A stretch of DNA of 64,000 bases, from contig OZ241354.1 of assembly GCA_965199945.1 (NCBI GenBank), forward strand, positions 4,216,001-4,280,000. The letters run 5' to 3'. Shown here piece by piece: positions 12,001 to 19,916 of the stretch (position 1 is its first letter; each line of letters opens with the position of its first letter). The stretch comes from VXYL01 sp965199945. Lineage in GTDB: Bacteria; Pseudomonadota; Gammaproteobacteria; Pseudomonadales; Azotimanducaceae. Both the position numbers and the translations under genes were made by a program. A model generated the notes under the pieces. The model did not search any database. It was not told the origin of the DNA and saw nothing but the letters and a program-made list of their open reading frames with translations.

Positions 12001-13552
12001 GCGGGGAACTCGTCGCTCTCGGCCGGCTGCCACCGTCCGTTTTTCGGTTCATCCCCGCGTGTGCGGGGAACTCCTCCCGCGTCCGCAGACTCCCCTCCAC
12101 GTACACCGGTTCATCCCCGCGTGTGCGGGGAACTCCCAGACCCAGCGCCAAATAGTGCGCAGAGAGTCCGGTTCATCCCCGCGTGTGCGGGGAACTCCCC
12201 GCCGCGCGCGGCTGGAGGCAGAGTGTCCGCCGGTTCATCCCCGCGTGTGCGGGGAACTCTCCACCACCGAAGTCTCCGCCGGCCGCTCTCGCCAGGTTCA
12301 TCCCCGCGTGTGCGGGGAACTCATCTGGCCGCGGCGCACGTCGGGGACGGGCTGCGGTTCATCCCCGCGTGTGCGGGGAACTCGCTTCGGCGCAGAACGC
12401 GGCGGTGACGATCGACCGGTTCATCCCCGCGTGTGCGGGGAACTCGTCGCCGTCCCGCGTCGAGACGCGCACGGCACCGGTTCATCCCCGCGTGTGCGGG
12501 GAACTCGACGGCCTCCTGTCCCACCTCCGCTCGCTCGACCGGTTCATCCCCGCGTGTGCGGGGAACTCCCGATTGAGAACGTCGAGGCTCGCTCCGCTCA
12601 CGGTTCATCCCCGCGTGTGCGGGGAACTCGAAGAACACGGCGGTCGGCAACGCGGACGGCGACGGTTCATCCCCGCGTGTGCGGGGAACTCGCCGGCCGG
12701 CGTCCTCGGGTATTCGTCGTCGGCGGTTCATCCCCGCGTGTGCGGGGAACTCCATAAGCCGTCCTTTGATCGCGCCTGCAAAATCCGGTTCATCCCCGCG
12801 TGTGCGGGGAACTCGCTGGGAAACGCAGGCGACCCTTGCGGCACCACCGGTTCATCCCCGCGTGTGCGGGGAACTCTCAATCCTCCAGCTGCCGTCGCTG
12901 GGCGCGAGCGGTTCATCCCCGCGTGTGCGGGGAACTCAAAGCCGTACGTCGCCCGGCGCAGCGCGGGGCCGGTTCATCCCCGCGTGTGCGGGGAACTCGA
13001 GGTCGGCCGCCGCCTGGGCGATGCGCTTCTCCGGTTCATCCCCGCGTGTGCGGGGAACTCGCCCTGCCGTGCGTCTCGTCGGCCCGCGGCGCCGGTTCAT
13101 CCCCGCGTGTGCGGGGAACTCGACCTGCTGCAGCGCCCGCGCGAAATCCTCGCTCGGTTCATCCCCGCGTGTGCGGGGAACTCGGGCGTGCCGCGGTTGG
13201 GTTGCCCGCGGCCGACGGTTCATCCCCGCGTGTGCGGGGAACTCTCTCGGCGTCGCTAGGCAGCGCCACCGAGGACGCGGTTCATCCCCGCGTGTGCGGG
13301 GAACTCCCTCATCACCAGGCCACCGCTTGGCAGTAGGTCGGTTCATCCCCGCGTGTGCGGGGAACTCGCATCCCCGGCAGGTCCTTCATCCAGCCGTAGT
13401 CGGTTCATCCCCGCGTGTGCGGGGAACTCGATCTGCCAGCTCGCCGCCGCTTCCGCGGCCGTCGGTTCATCCCCGCGTGTGCGGGGAACTCGCCCTGGGC
13501 ATGCTCGGCATGCTCTTCCGCGACGGTTCATCCCCGCGTGTGCGGGGAACTC
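1..13552 (-). CRISPR. Giant type I-E CRISPR array, about 219 repeats
   Basis: A 29-nt repeat recurs every 61-63 nt. On the plus strand it runs GGTTCATCCCC-GCGTGTGC-GGGGAACTC after a mostly C first base, with a CCCCGC/GCGGGG stem. Read on the minus strand it ends GGGGATGAACCG, matching the E. coli-type I-E repeat, so transcription runs from high to low coordinates with the leader next to cas2. Tracking repeat phase gives 216 repeats from 325 to 13552 plus three at 18-168, about 219 in all (error about 2). Spacers are mostly 32-33 nt, some 34. Decay is concentrated at the left, leader-distal end: the first two repeats lack one C and a 156-nt gap follows the third. Elsewhere single-base variants occur at 1186 (one C missing), 2843 (one G missing) and 3957 (C to G). 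The first 17 bases may be spacer, so the array may continue off the window. Confidence 0.98.
169..324 (-). repeat. Irregular 156-nt gap in the distal array, probably decayed repeats
   Basis: The distance between the third and fourth repeats equals three spacers plus two repeats (3x32 + 2x29 = 154). At 258-289 a weak repeat remnant can be read: CGGTCATC, then CGAGGG, then CTC, spaced roughly as in the intact repeat. No remnant is convincing at the other expected position near 201-229. The simplest reading is mutational decay of old, leader-distal repeats. A small insertion is also possible. Confidence 0.45.
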
Positions 13553-13654
13553 ACTTCTCATAAGTAATTGAAATAAAAGGCTCACTTGGCGGTTCACCAA
13601 GCTACCACAGTTTGGGTTGTTAAAGAGCCGAGTGGTTATTACACCGCACTGCTT
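13553..13654 (-). promoter_or_regulatory. CRISPR leader with IHF-like site and possible promoter
   Basis: This is the A+T-richer stretch between the cas2 stop and the first repeat, in leader position for leftward transcription. On the minus strand TTTCAATTACTTA (13561-13573) fits the IHF consensus WATCAR-N4-TTR with one mismatch and starts 9 nt from the first repeat. That is about where E. coli I-E leaders bind IHF for Cas1-Cas2 integration. A possible promoter is TTGGTG-N16-TTTTAT on the same strand. A dyad, CTTGG-N7-CCAAG, lies just upstream. The promoter assignment is weak; the leader position is firm. Confidence 0.75.
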
Positions 13655-13957
13655 TCAAGGCATGTTGTCACCGGCTTCTTGAAGTGGCCGGAAGCGCACG
13701 ACCTTCATGCCGTCCACATCGGTTGGAATGCGCCTGTTCGTGCCGCATGTGTCGAAGTCGTAGCCGGCGTCGTTCGCCGCTGCCCAGGCGATGATCGCGT
13801 CGCCATCTTCGATCAGCGATTGCACTTGCTTCCAGATCATCTCCCGCGTTCGTCTCGAGTAGTTGCCCACGTAGACGCCGGCTCGAATCTCCACCAGCCA
13901 CACCGCCAGCCGGCCCCGCAACCTTGGCGGGGCATTGTTAACCGCGATGACCAACAT
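13655..13957 (-). CDS. cas2: CRISPR-associated endoribonuclease Cas2, type I-E
   Basis: The 100-residue product matches the E. coli I-E Cas2 in length (94) and start (MLVIAVNNAPPRLRGRLAVW). Cas2 forms the central dimer of the Cas1-Cas2 integrase that inserts new spacers at the leader end. The ATG lies inside the end of cas1 (20-nt overlap), so the two are translationally coupled. It is the last gene of the cas operon and abuts the leader. The conserved segments GNYSRRTREMIWKQV and WAAANDAGYDFDTCG, typical of the I-E subgroup, are present. No truncation is seen. Confidence 0.97.
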   Translation of the reverse strand: MLVIAVNNAPPRLRGRLAVWLVEIRAGVYVGNYSRRTREMIWKQVQSLIEDGDAIIAWAAANDAGYDFDTCGTNRRIPTDVDGMKVVRFRPLQEAGDNMP

Positions 13958-14870
13958 CGCCGCTCCGCTCTACCGGTATCGCTACGGGCTGCGCTTCGTC
14001 TGGCGGTGGCGGCGGTTGGAGTTCGCCTGCCGCAAGCATCTCCTCGATGCTTGGTATGAGCTTCGTCAGCAAGCCAGCTTTTCGGAACCGGTCTCGGCAG
14101 GCGCGCCGCACTTCGCCCACTGGGTCGCCAGCCGACGGCTGTTTGCCGCGTTGGGCCTCGCCCGCCACTCGGAAGGCAACGGGCACGACGGTCTCGAACT
14201 TGAACACGTCTGCCACGTCGTAGACGAAGGACTGGGGCTTGCCCGTATGCAGGAAGCCGATGGCCGGTGCGTAGCCAGCGGCGAGGATGGCGGCTTCGGC
14301 GATGCCGTAGAGGCATGCCGTGGCTTGGCTGAGGCAGCGGTTCGGCAAGTCCGCTGCGTTCCAAGCGTTGGGGTCGTAGCGGCGTCCTCGCCATCGAACG
14401 TCGTGCTGTTTGGCAAGAACCTCGTACATCCGCTTTACGCGCGCACCCTCTATGCCCCGAAGCTGATCTACCGACCGTCGCTGAGGCGCGGGTTCTCCGA
14501 AGCGCATGTCGTACATCTTCCGCACCACGCGCAAGCGAGCGTCCGCATCCAGCGCAAGCCGCGCTTGGTGCAGCAGTCGGTCCGCTCTTGCGCCGCCCGG
14601 CTGGCCCGCCGAATACAAGCGCACGCCCGCTTCGCCCACCCACACGAGCAAACAACCGACACGGCTGGCAAGCGCAACAGCGGCATGGGAGACCCGCGCA
14701 CCGGGTTCCAGCATCACGCAAGCAAGGCCACCGACCGGAATGTGCGTGCGCACGCCAAGGCGATCCACAATCACGAAGGCACCGTCCAAGACGTCCAACT
14801 GCCCCTTTTCGATGAAGAGGATCGACGCACGGTCTTTGATTGGAATGGGGCGCGGAGGAGCGATGGCCAC
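13938..14870 (-). CDS. cas1: CRISPR-associated integrase Cas1, type I-E
   Basis: This 310-residue Cas1 catalyses the transesterifications that join a protospacer to the leader-repeat junction. The expected metal-binding residues are visible: Glu in GIEGARVKRMY, His in GFLHTGKPQSF and Asp in VYDVADVFKFE, corresponding to E141, H208 and D221 of E. coli. The C-terminus has a proline-rich tail (QPPPPPDEAQP), as in other I-E Cas1 proteins. The start is a GTG 13 nt after cas6e. The gene overlaps cas2 downstream. Confidence 0.97.
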   Translation of the reverse strand: MAIAPPRPIPIKDRASILFIEKGQLDVLDGAFVIVDRLGVRTHIPVGGLACVMLEPGARVSHAAVALASRVGCLLVWVGEAGVRLYSAGQPGGARADRLLHQARLALDADARLRVVRKMYDMRFGEPAPQRRSVDQLRGIEGARVKRMYEVLAKQHDVRWRGRRYDPNAWNAADLPNRCLSQATACLYGIAEAAILAAGYAPAIGFLHTGKPQSFVYDVADVFKFETVVPVAFRVAGEAQRGKQPSAGDPVGEVRRACRDRFRKAGLLTKLIPSIEEMLAAGELQPPPPPDEAQPVAIPVERSGDVGHRG

Positions 14871-14883
14871 CGACGCAACCCCG

Positions 14884-15567
14884 TCAGGCGCGGCGAATCA
14901 GCATCAGGCCGCAGCCATATGCCTTGGCGGCACCAAAGCCACGCACAATAGCCGGAAGGAGTCGCGACGGGTCTTCAACCGTCAAGACGCCTTCGAAGTC
15001 GAGCGTTGAAAAAGCCATCGGGCTCGACTTCGCCCGGCCGATCTGGTGTTGGGCATACCCGTCGATGCCGATCTCGCGTTGTTCAACGGCAAAGCCGGAC
15101 TGCTTCCCTTGCCGTGCGAGCCACTTGAAGCCCTGCTCCTGAATGACAGCGTGCCGCTGCGAGGCACGACACTTCGCCGCCTGTTCGCGCAAGGCGTCGA
15201 ATACCACGTCGTGTTTGGTCGAGTGCTTCTTGCCCGAGACCAGACGGCGCACGACTGGATTGGCCCGCAGCGAAAACCGCAGTCGGTCACCAGCGGCGAG
15301 GGCGGGCGCAAACTCTCTCGGTTCCGCCAAGTCGAACAAGGCATGTTGGTCAACCGGCGGGCGCTGCGAGAGGATGTAGTAGACGCCTTGCCGAGACTCT
15401 CGCCACAAGAAGTCGCGGGTGCGCTCCGGCGTATCGCAAAAGAGCGACCACATCAGGTTGTGGCCGGTGGCGCCTGGCCCTCTGGGGTTCTCCAAGAGCA
15501 GAGGACTCAGCGCCCTGACCGTCTGTTGGTTGCGTCGCAGCGTTGCGCGGGAGAGATAGGCGGTCAT
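14884..15567 (-). CDS. cas6e: crRNA-processing endonuclease Cas6e (CasE)
   Basis: The 227-residue protein is the I-E crRNA endonuclease that cuts at the base of each repeat hairpin and stays bound to it inside Cascade. E. coli CasE has 199 residues. An N-terminal RAMP fold is followed by the glycine-rich loop GFGAAKAYGCGLMLI at the C-terminus. A histidine in GHNLMWSLFCDT (about residue 36) is in place for the catalytic His. Its ATG overlaps the cas5e stop by four bases (ATGA). With the repeat sequence here it should leave an 8-nt AUGAACCG handle on each crRNA. Confidence 0.95.
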   Translation of the reverse strand: MTAYLSRATLRRNQQTVRALSPLLLENPRGPGATGHNLMWSLFCDTPERTRDFLWRESRQGVYYILSQRPPVDQHALFDLAEPREFAPALAAGDRLRFSLRANPVVRRLVSGKKHSTKHDVVFDALREQAAKCRASQRHAVIQEQGFKWLARQGKQSGFAVEQREIGIDGYAQHQIGRAKSSPMAFSTLDFEGVLTVEDPSRLLPAIVRGFGAAKAYGCGLMLIRRA

Positions 15568-16283
15568 TCCATGTCCCCCTCTACGGCCACGCGCTCCAGC
15601 CGTTCACCGAACTGCCAGCGCGTTCGATTGACAATCGAATCGCGTCGTCGTTCGATGCGCCCGCCGGCCGCAGCATCATGGTCGACTGCAATCTGCGCCG
15701 GTGGGTCATCGCCGGTGCGAATTGTGGCCACGACCTCTTGTTCGGCTGCATTCCGCTGCCGCTTCTCGAATGCTTCGGAGAATGTCTCGGCCACAACGAG
15801 AGCGGGGTCTAGCGGCAAGCCAAAAGGACCGGATTTCCGACCAGCGTAAAGCACAAACTGTGGCTCTCGCAGAGCAGCTGCAACTTCGTCAAGCGCGACC
15901 GTGCTGCCATCGCGCTCCCATAGGCAAACGGTGAAGCAGGCGTCCGAAAGCCACTCGCGGGTCGAAAGCACGGTATTCAGGTCTTCGGCGGAGACCTCCT
16001 CGCGCCGTGTCGAATACGTCACACCTCGCCGACCCTTCGGTGCTTGCGCGGTGTGGTAGTCCATGAGCGGTCGTCCGGGCACATCCGTTCTCACGGCGTA
16101 GTACAGGGATGCTTCGAGCTGGGCATGGGCCTCTTCGTCGGCCCGATCCAATCCACGGGCGGCAGCCACCAGCCCAAGCACAGCGGAGCGGCTCGGCCTT
16201 GCCCAGCTCATGCGCCGCTCGCCCACGGCGATCTCGCCGAACGAGGCCATCGGCGCGTAAAGCGTGAAGAGCAGGAACTGCAC
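15564..16283 (-). CDS. cas5e: Cascade subunit Cas5e (CasD)
   Basis: This 239-residue Cas5e (E. coli CasD 224) binds the 5' handle of the crRNA and caps the Cas7 backbone. The N-terminus, FLLFTLYAPMASFGEIAVGERR followed by SRSAVLGLVAAARG, is characteristic of Cas5e, as is YAGRKSGPFGLPLDP near residue 175. The start is a GTG one base after the cas7e stop (TGACGTG), and the stop overlaps cas6e, so translation is coupled on both sides. No unusual features. Confidence 0.95.
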   Translation of the reverse strand: MQFLLFTLYAPMASFGEIAVGERRMSWARPSRSAVLGLVAAARGLDRADEEAHAQLEASLYYAVRTDVPGRPLMDYHTAQAPKGRRGVTYSTRREEVSAEDLNTVLSTREWLSDACFTVCLWERDGSTVALDEVAAALREPQFVLYAGRKSGPFGLPLDPALVVAETFSEAFEKRQRNAAEQEVVATIRTGDDPPAQIAVDHDAAAGGRIERRRDSIVNRTRWQFGERLERVAVEGDME

Positions 16284-16284
16284 G

Positions 16285-17367
16285 TCAGCTCACCACGAAT
16301 TCGCGCAATTCCGCCAAGCTGCCTTGCTCCTCACCCACGCAGTCCATAACGCAACTCTCGCTCGCGCAAGGCCCATACGCCTTGTCGAGGCGTTCGCGGA
16401 ACGCCATCAGCGCCTTGATCGAAGATGCTCCCTGGTCGTCACCGCATATTGGCTTCAGAAAGGCCGCGGCGAGACTCCTTGGCTGTGCTGTGCCTTTCTC
16501 GGCCAAGACGTACAACGCTCGCGCACGGCTGGCAAAGCTCGCTTGCTTGCCCTTCGGCGCGACCGTTGCTGCCGCTTCGACGAGAGCGGCCAAGGCCGAG
16601 TTCCGCACGCCTTCTTTGCCGTCCAAGTTCTTCAACAGCAGGTCGCGGTCAACGCAAATGTACAGGTAGAACAAGCCAGCGCCGAACTCTTGCAGGCCAA
16701 CAAACCCCGCCCCAGCATCGTCGGGTTCGTCACGGGACTTGAGGTCGTCTACCGCCGTGTAGTAGTCGTCCTCTGCCACGGCGCGATGCGTTGTGATCGC
16801 GTGCGCCACCTGCACAGCAGCTTCTCGGTTGTACTTTGGGGCGTCGGCAAGCATGCGGCCGAACATTGCGATGTCGGCCGTCGCGTCCACCCGCTTGAGG
16901 AGTTCGTCGCGCGGAGGGGTCTCGATCTCCCGATTTGACGCCAGTACGTCTTCGGCAAGCGCGATGGCCGCATCGCGTTCGCCAGGCGACACGAAAGCCA
17001 ACTGCTCGATGAAGGTTCGGTCATCCTTCTCGCTTTCCTTGGGCTCTTGATCTTTCGCGGGCTTGACTTTGCCGAACGCACCCGCGATTGCTCGTGCGAT
17101 CGCGACCGCCCGGGCGTCGTCGGCCCCCTTTTTGCGCAGGTGGCAGTAGATGTCCTTACCGAGGCGTTGCGTTCGGTCAGCGAGGTGGCCGTGGAGCGCA
17201 TCCTTGAAGACGTCCGACGTGCGCCAAGCCCGCTTGAGGCTTTGCGACGAGACGCGGATCCGCGGCACGCCCCCGAAGGTGACGCTCTTTGGCCGGCCGG
17301 TGTCGTCCCGATTGAGATTGGACGGGCCAAAGGCCGTAAGCAAGTGGAGTTGTAGGAAGTCCGTCAT
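16285..17367 (-). CDS. cas7e: Cascade backbone subunit Cas7e (CasC)
   Basis: The 360-residue product (E. coli CasC 363) forms the six-copy backbone that holds the crRNA. I chose the ATG at 17367 because it overlaps the cse2 stop as ATGA, has AGGAG about 8 nt upstream, and gives the family N-terminus TDFLQLHLLTAFGPSNLNRD. An in-frame start farther upstream would add 36 unrelated residues read inside cse2. Cas7e landmarks include the RISSQS-like segment VSSQSLKRAW and GAGFVGLQEFGAGLFYLYICVD in the centre. Confidence 0.96.
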   Translation of the reverse strand: MTDFLQLHLLTAFGPSNLNRDDTGRPKSVTFGGVPRIRVSSQSLKRAWRTSDVFKDALHGHLADRTQRLGKDIYCHLRKKGADDARAVAIARAIAGAFGKVKPAKDQEPKESEKDDRTFIEQLAFVSPGERDAAIALAEDVLASNREIETPPRDELLKRVDATADIAMFGRMLADAPKYNREAAVQVAHAITTHRAVAEDDYYTAVDDLKSRDEPDDAGAGFVGLQEFGAGLFYLYICVDRDLLLKNLDGKEGVRNSALAALVEAAATVAPKGKQASFASRARALYVLAEKGTAQPRSLAAAFLKPICGDDQGASSIKALMAFRERLDKAYGPCASESCVMDCVGEEQGSLAELREFVVS

Positions 17368-17927
17368 GTGCGTTCTCCTGAGGACCTGTTTTGACCATTG
17401 CGAACGTCGCTTGCCGCGCTTCCCGTCGGTTCGCGCGCAGCCACGGTCTCTACGCCGTAGTACTCGAAAATCCACCGTTTCTTCACGCCGTCGCCCCAGA
17501 ACAGGATCGATTCGGCAAGATCGCCAACATTCGCGTGGCGTTTATTTAGGCGCACCAGACGGCGCATTGGATCGAGAAGGTCATCCGCTTGAAGCTGCAT
17601 GAGGCGGCGAAATCTGTTCTCGGACAATGTGGCCGACTCGTCCTTGTCGAGGGCCGTGCGCCCAACCGAACGGATGATGTGGACAGCCTCGTGCGGCGGC
17701 GTGACGAACGCGAGAACGCCTGCCACCGTCGCCACGCGATCCGGTTGTTGATTTGGCAAGCGCTGAATGAGGCGAAGCGCCTCGGGCTCCATCAACACGT
17801 CAATGACGTCTCCGGCCCTGCGAAGACGGGCCAAGGCCGCCCGCTGATGACCCTTGGACGCCTTTGTGCCTTGGTCGTCGGGAACAAGGCCCCGCCACCA
17901 GTCGTAGACCACCTCTCCTACGGTCAT
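17364..17927 (-). CDS. cse2: Cascade small subunit Cse2 (CasB, Cas11)
   Basis: A 187-residue, mainly helical, arginine-rich protein in the standard position between cse1 and cas7e. E. coli CasB has 160 residues. Two copies line the belly of Cascade and hold the displaced and target strands. The N-terminal WWRGLVPDDQGTKASKGHQRAALARLRR and the later ARLVRLNKRHANVGDLAESILFWGDGVKK-type segments are typical of the family. Both ends overlap neighbouring genes by four bases (ATGA), so the stoichiometry is probably set by translational coupling. Confidence 0.93.
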   Translation of the reverse strand: MTVGEVVYDWWRGLVPDDQGTKASKGHQRAALARLRRAGDVIDVLMEPEALRLIQRLPNQQPDRVATVAGVLAFVTPPHEAVHIIRSVGRTALDKDESATLSENRFRRLMQLQADDLLDPMRRLVRLNKRHANVGDLAESILFWGDGVKKRWIFEYYGVETVAAREPTGSAASDVRNGQNRSSGERT

Positions 17928-19588
17928 CTTCCTGCCCTTCCGTTTGGCCCATTGGGCGGGCTTGCCGGCTGGCGTTCGATGTCGAAGGCAGCGTCGCCAT
18001 AGAGGCTTTTGCCCGCTCTGCCCTGCCCCCTCAGCGCCACACTAAGGTGGAAGAGCGCTCGGACGTGGCGGGTCATGTTGCGGTCTTCCAAACCGTCCAT
18101 TGGCGCATAGTAGTCGAAGAGCCGACGAGCCGCCTTCGCAATCGAGGCGCAAAACGCCTCTCGCACGGGTCTCGTTGAATCGTCAGCATCGGGTTTCTCG
18201 TCGATCGCGTCAACCGCCTCCTTCAGGTGCGCTTGGAAGATCTCCTCCGTCCGCCGATAGAACGCTTCGGCGACGAAGCCGTAGTCGCCTCGCGCATTCT
18301 TCGGCGAGTCGTTCAACGCGGCCTTGATTGCGCTGGTCAGCAGTCTGGCCATGGCCTCTGCGCCGGCCGTCGCCTTCTGGATGAAACCGTCGAGAGTGCC
18401 TTGGCGCTCACGACCAAGGCACCAAATCGGCATCTCGCCTTCCATCCATGCCCGCGCCTTCATGTTGTCCATGTCGTAGCCGAAGGCGGCAAATCTTGTC
18501 TTCCTTCTGGCCTCATTCAGTGCGGAGAACAAATTTTCGATTGCGAGAGCACGCTCGCGAAGTCCGTCCTGCGTTGGACAAACCAATCCTGGCCAGAGGC
18601 GGTAGGTGATCCCTCCAGGCTTTGGGTGTACAGGCAAGTGGGGCGCACCGGCTTTTGGGCGATAGTAGGGCGACAGCGGATGGGTGAATGCCTCCGACGT
18701 GTAGTTCACGCCGTAGTTCTTGGTCCGGTAGGCCCTCACAATCGTCGAATCCTCGGAACCCGTGAGGCTGCAAGCTCGGCCTTGGGACTCCTCGAACGCA
18801 AGTCGAATGCGGCGGGGCATTCCCCAATAGACCTGCAGCGGATGAACATCTGGCTGGGCCGTCGGTCTGCCTTCCTTGCCAGACGTGCGAGTGGGGGCGA
18901 GCCACGGAAACACCAACGAGTCGTCCTTTGTCCTGCGCCGTTCCGAGTCCCGTTCCTTGATGGCGGCGCTGGTCTCGACGTTGGGCCAGAGACGCCCCCA
19001 GAGCGTCCCGCCGAGCTCTTCGTGATCGACAACCGCCAAAGTCGTCATGGGGCCGCCGCCACGCAAAGACGTGCGGTGCCCGGCACCACCGCTCGGCGCA
19101 TAAGCGCTCAAGGTGAACAGCGCCATTGCCGCCGCGCCGCGACACAGCGCCGTGGCGTCGCTGCGTTTGACGAAGAGGTCTGCGTTGTTGCGCATGGTCT
19201 GGGCACCCGGAGCGTCGATCAACAGCGCTGCGATGTCCTTGCTCTCTGCATCTTCAAGCGGGTCGTGATCTTGCAAGAAGCGCGGGCCTGCGCCGTCCAG
19301 ATCGAACGCATAGGCATAGGGCTCAAAGCGCTCTTGGAGCACACTTGGGATTGGCGGTTGCGCCCACCAATCGTCCCATGCGTCCTCGTCCGCTGGTGGC
19401 GTGGTGGTGGAGAGCAAGCCAATCAGGAATTCGTGCGCCGCACCATTGAAGTCTGCGCGCGGCCATGCGAAGCCGACAATCGGGTTTTCCGAAATGCGGT
19501 CGTTGATCTGCCATGGCGGGATACGCTCGATGTCGCCGCTACGGCGGCGCACCGGCAACCACGGGGTCGTGATCAGATTGAAGCTCAC
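17924..19588 (-). CDS. cse1: Cascade large subunit Cse1 (CasA, Cas8e)
   Basis: The 554-residue protein is the I-E large subunit that reads the PAM, starts R-loop formation and recruits Cas3 (E. coli CasA 502). It begins with the hallmark FNLITTPWLPVRRR segment. Motifs such as WDDWWAQPPIP, RTSLRGGGPMTTL and HPLSPYYRPKAGAP are typical of Cse1. The start is a GTG with AGGTAG about 8 nt upstream, and the preceding small ORF ends only 8 nt before it. The 3' end overlaps cse2 as ATGA. Confidence 0.95.
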   Translation of the reverse strand: MSFNLITTPWLPVRRRSGDIERIPPWQINDRISENPIVGFAWPRADFNGAAHEFLIGLLSTTTPPADEDAWDDWWAQPPIPSVLQERFEPYAYAFDLDGAGPRFLQDHDPLEDAESKDIAALLIDAPGAQTMRNNADLFVKRSDATALCRGAAAMALFTLSAYAPSGGAGHRTSLRGGGPMTTLAVVDHEELGGTLWGRLWPNVETSAAIKERDSERRRTKDDSLVFPWLAPTRTSGKEGRPTAQPDVHPLQVYWGMPRRIRLAFEESQGRACSLTGSEDSTIVRAYRTKNYGVNYTSEAFTHPLSPYYRPKAGAPHLPVHPKPGGITYRLWPGLVCPTQDGLRERALAIENLFSALNEARRKTRFAAFGYDMDNMKARAWMEGEMPIWCLGRERQGTLDGFIQKATAGAEAMARLLTSAIKAALNDSPKNARGDYGFVAEAFYRRTEEIFQAHLKEAVDAIDEKPDADDSTRPVREAFCASIAKAARRLFDYYAPMDGLEDRNMTRHVRALFHLSVALRGQGRAGKSLYGDAAFDIERQPASPPNGPNGRAGR

Positions 19589-19596
19589 AGGGTGTT

Positions 19597-19779
19597 CTAC
19601 CTGCGTTGCCCTTGGATCGCCTGTTCGTCCCGACAGGAGACTACAACAACCTCTTCTTCAACGTGCTCAAGCTGCACCAGCCGCACCTTTCTCCTGACGC
19701 ACCTCGCAGTCCGTCTCACGGTACTCGTGGACGCCTGCTGACGCAGCAACTCTGCGTCATGCCTGTCCCTTGACTTCAT
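19597..19779 (-). CDS. Small charged ORF between cas3 and cse1, unknown
   Basis: A 60-codon ORF with a near-ideal ribosome binding site: AAGGAG, 5 nt, then ATG. It ends 8 nt before the cse1 GTG, so it would be the first gene of the Cascade transcript. The product begins MKSRDRHDAELLRQQ and is strongly basic in the middle (VRRTARCVRRKVRLVQ). It then has an acidic-hydrophobic stretch (EHVEEEVVVVS) and two cysteines. No signal peptide or membrane segment is visible and I recognise no family. It could be a Cas accessory or regulatory protein, a leader peptide coupling translation into cse1, or the toxin of a crRNA-controlled pair, given the repeat mimic just upstream. The ribosome binding site makes expression likely; function is unknown. 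Confidence 0.6.
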   Translation of the reverse strand: MKSRDRHDAELLRQQASTSTVRRTARCVRRKVRLVQLEHVEEEVVVVSCRDEQAIQGQRR

Positions 19780-19824
19780 CCGTTCTCCTTTCCCGTGTTA
19801 CAACCAACAGCAACAACCTTACGG

Positions 19825-19853
19825 ATCCTAGCCCACAATCCTCGCTTGTGCAA
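19825..19853 (-). promoter_or_regulatory. Candidate promoter for small ORF and Cascade operon
   Basis: On the minus strand TTGCAC, a 17-nt spacer, then TAGGAT lie 45-75 nt upstream of the small ORF ATG. The -10 matches four of six consensus bases; the -35 is weaker. The position, after the cas3 stop and the repeat mimic, would give the Cascade and adaptation genes a promoter separate from cas3, as in E. coli. Confidence 0.4.
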
Positions 19854-19861
19854 GGAACAAA

Positions 19862-19916
19862 GCCCGCTGCCGAACGCAGCCGACAGCTACAACCGGTTCA
19901 TCCCTCAGAAGGGAAC
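19862..19916 (-). ncRNA. Candidate crRNA-mimic: degenerate repeat plus spacer-like tail
   Basis: At 19894-19916 the plus strand reads CGGTTCATCCC, TCAGAA, GGGAAC. The first 11 and last 6 bases equal the array repeat; only the top of the hairpin is replaced and shortened. In transcript sense this gives GTTCCC, a loop, GGGATGAACCG, keeping the complete 8-nt Cas6e handle ATGAACCG. The following 32 nt (19862-19893, beginning GTTGTAGCTG) sit where a spacer would be. There is one repeat only and no array. The arrangement of lone degenerate repeat, spacer-like tail, and nearby cas promoter and small ORF resembles the CreA and CreR RNAs that guide Cascade to repress a toxin or cas promoter. Expression and processing are inferred. 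Confidence 0.5.

Noticed and set aside
251..13571. Many ORFs of 60-600 codons across the array with repeated SSPRVRGT, HPRVCGEL or IPACAGNS peptides
   Set aside because: They are translations of the CRISPR repeat in different frames. The periodicity, lack of ribosome binding sites and presence on both strands show they are not genes.
16285..17475. A longer cas7e beginning 36 codons upstream of the chosen ATG
   Set aside because: The extra residues are read inside cse2 and do not resemble Cas7e. The ATG at 17367 has a good ribosome binding site and the usual ATGA overlap.
19799..19804. The spacer-like tail of the crRNA mimic targeting the small ORF leader
   Set aside because: The match is six contiguous bases with a TTG flank. 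A match this short is expected by chance fairly often in a region this size, so I do not claim it as the target.
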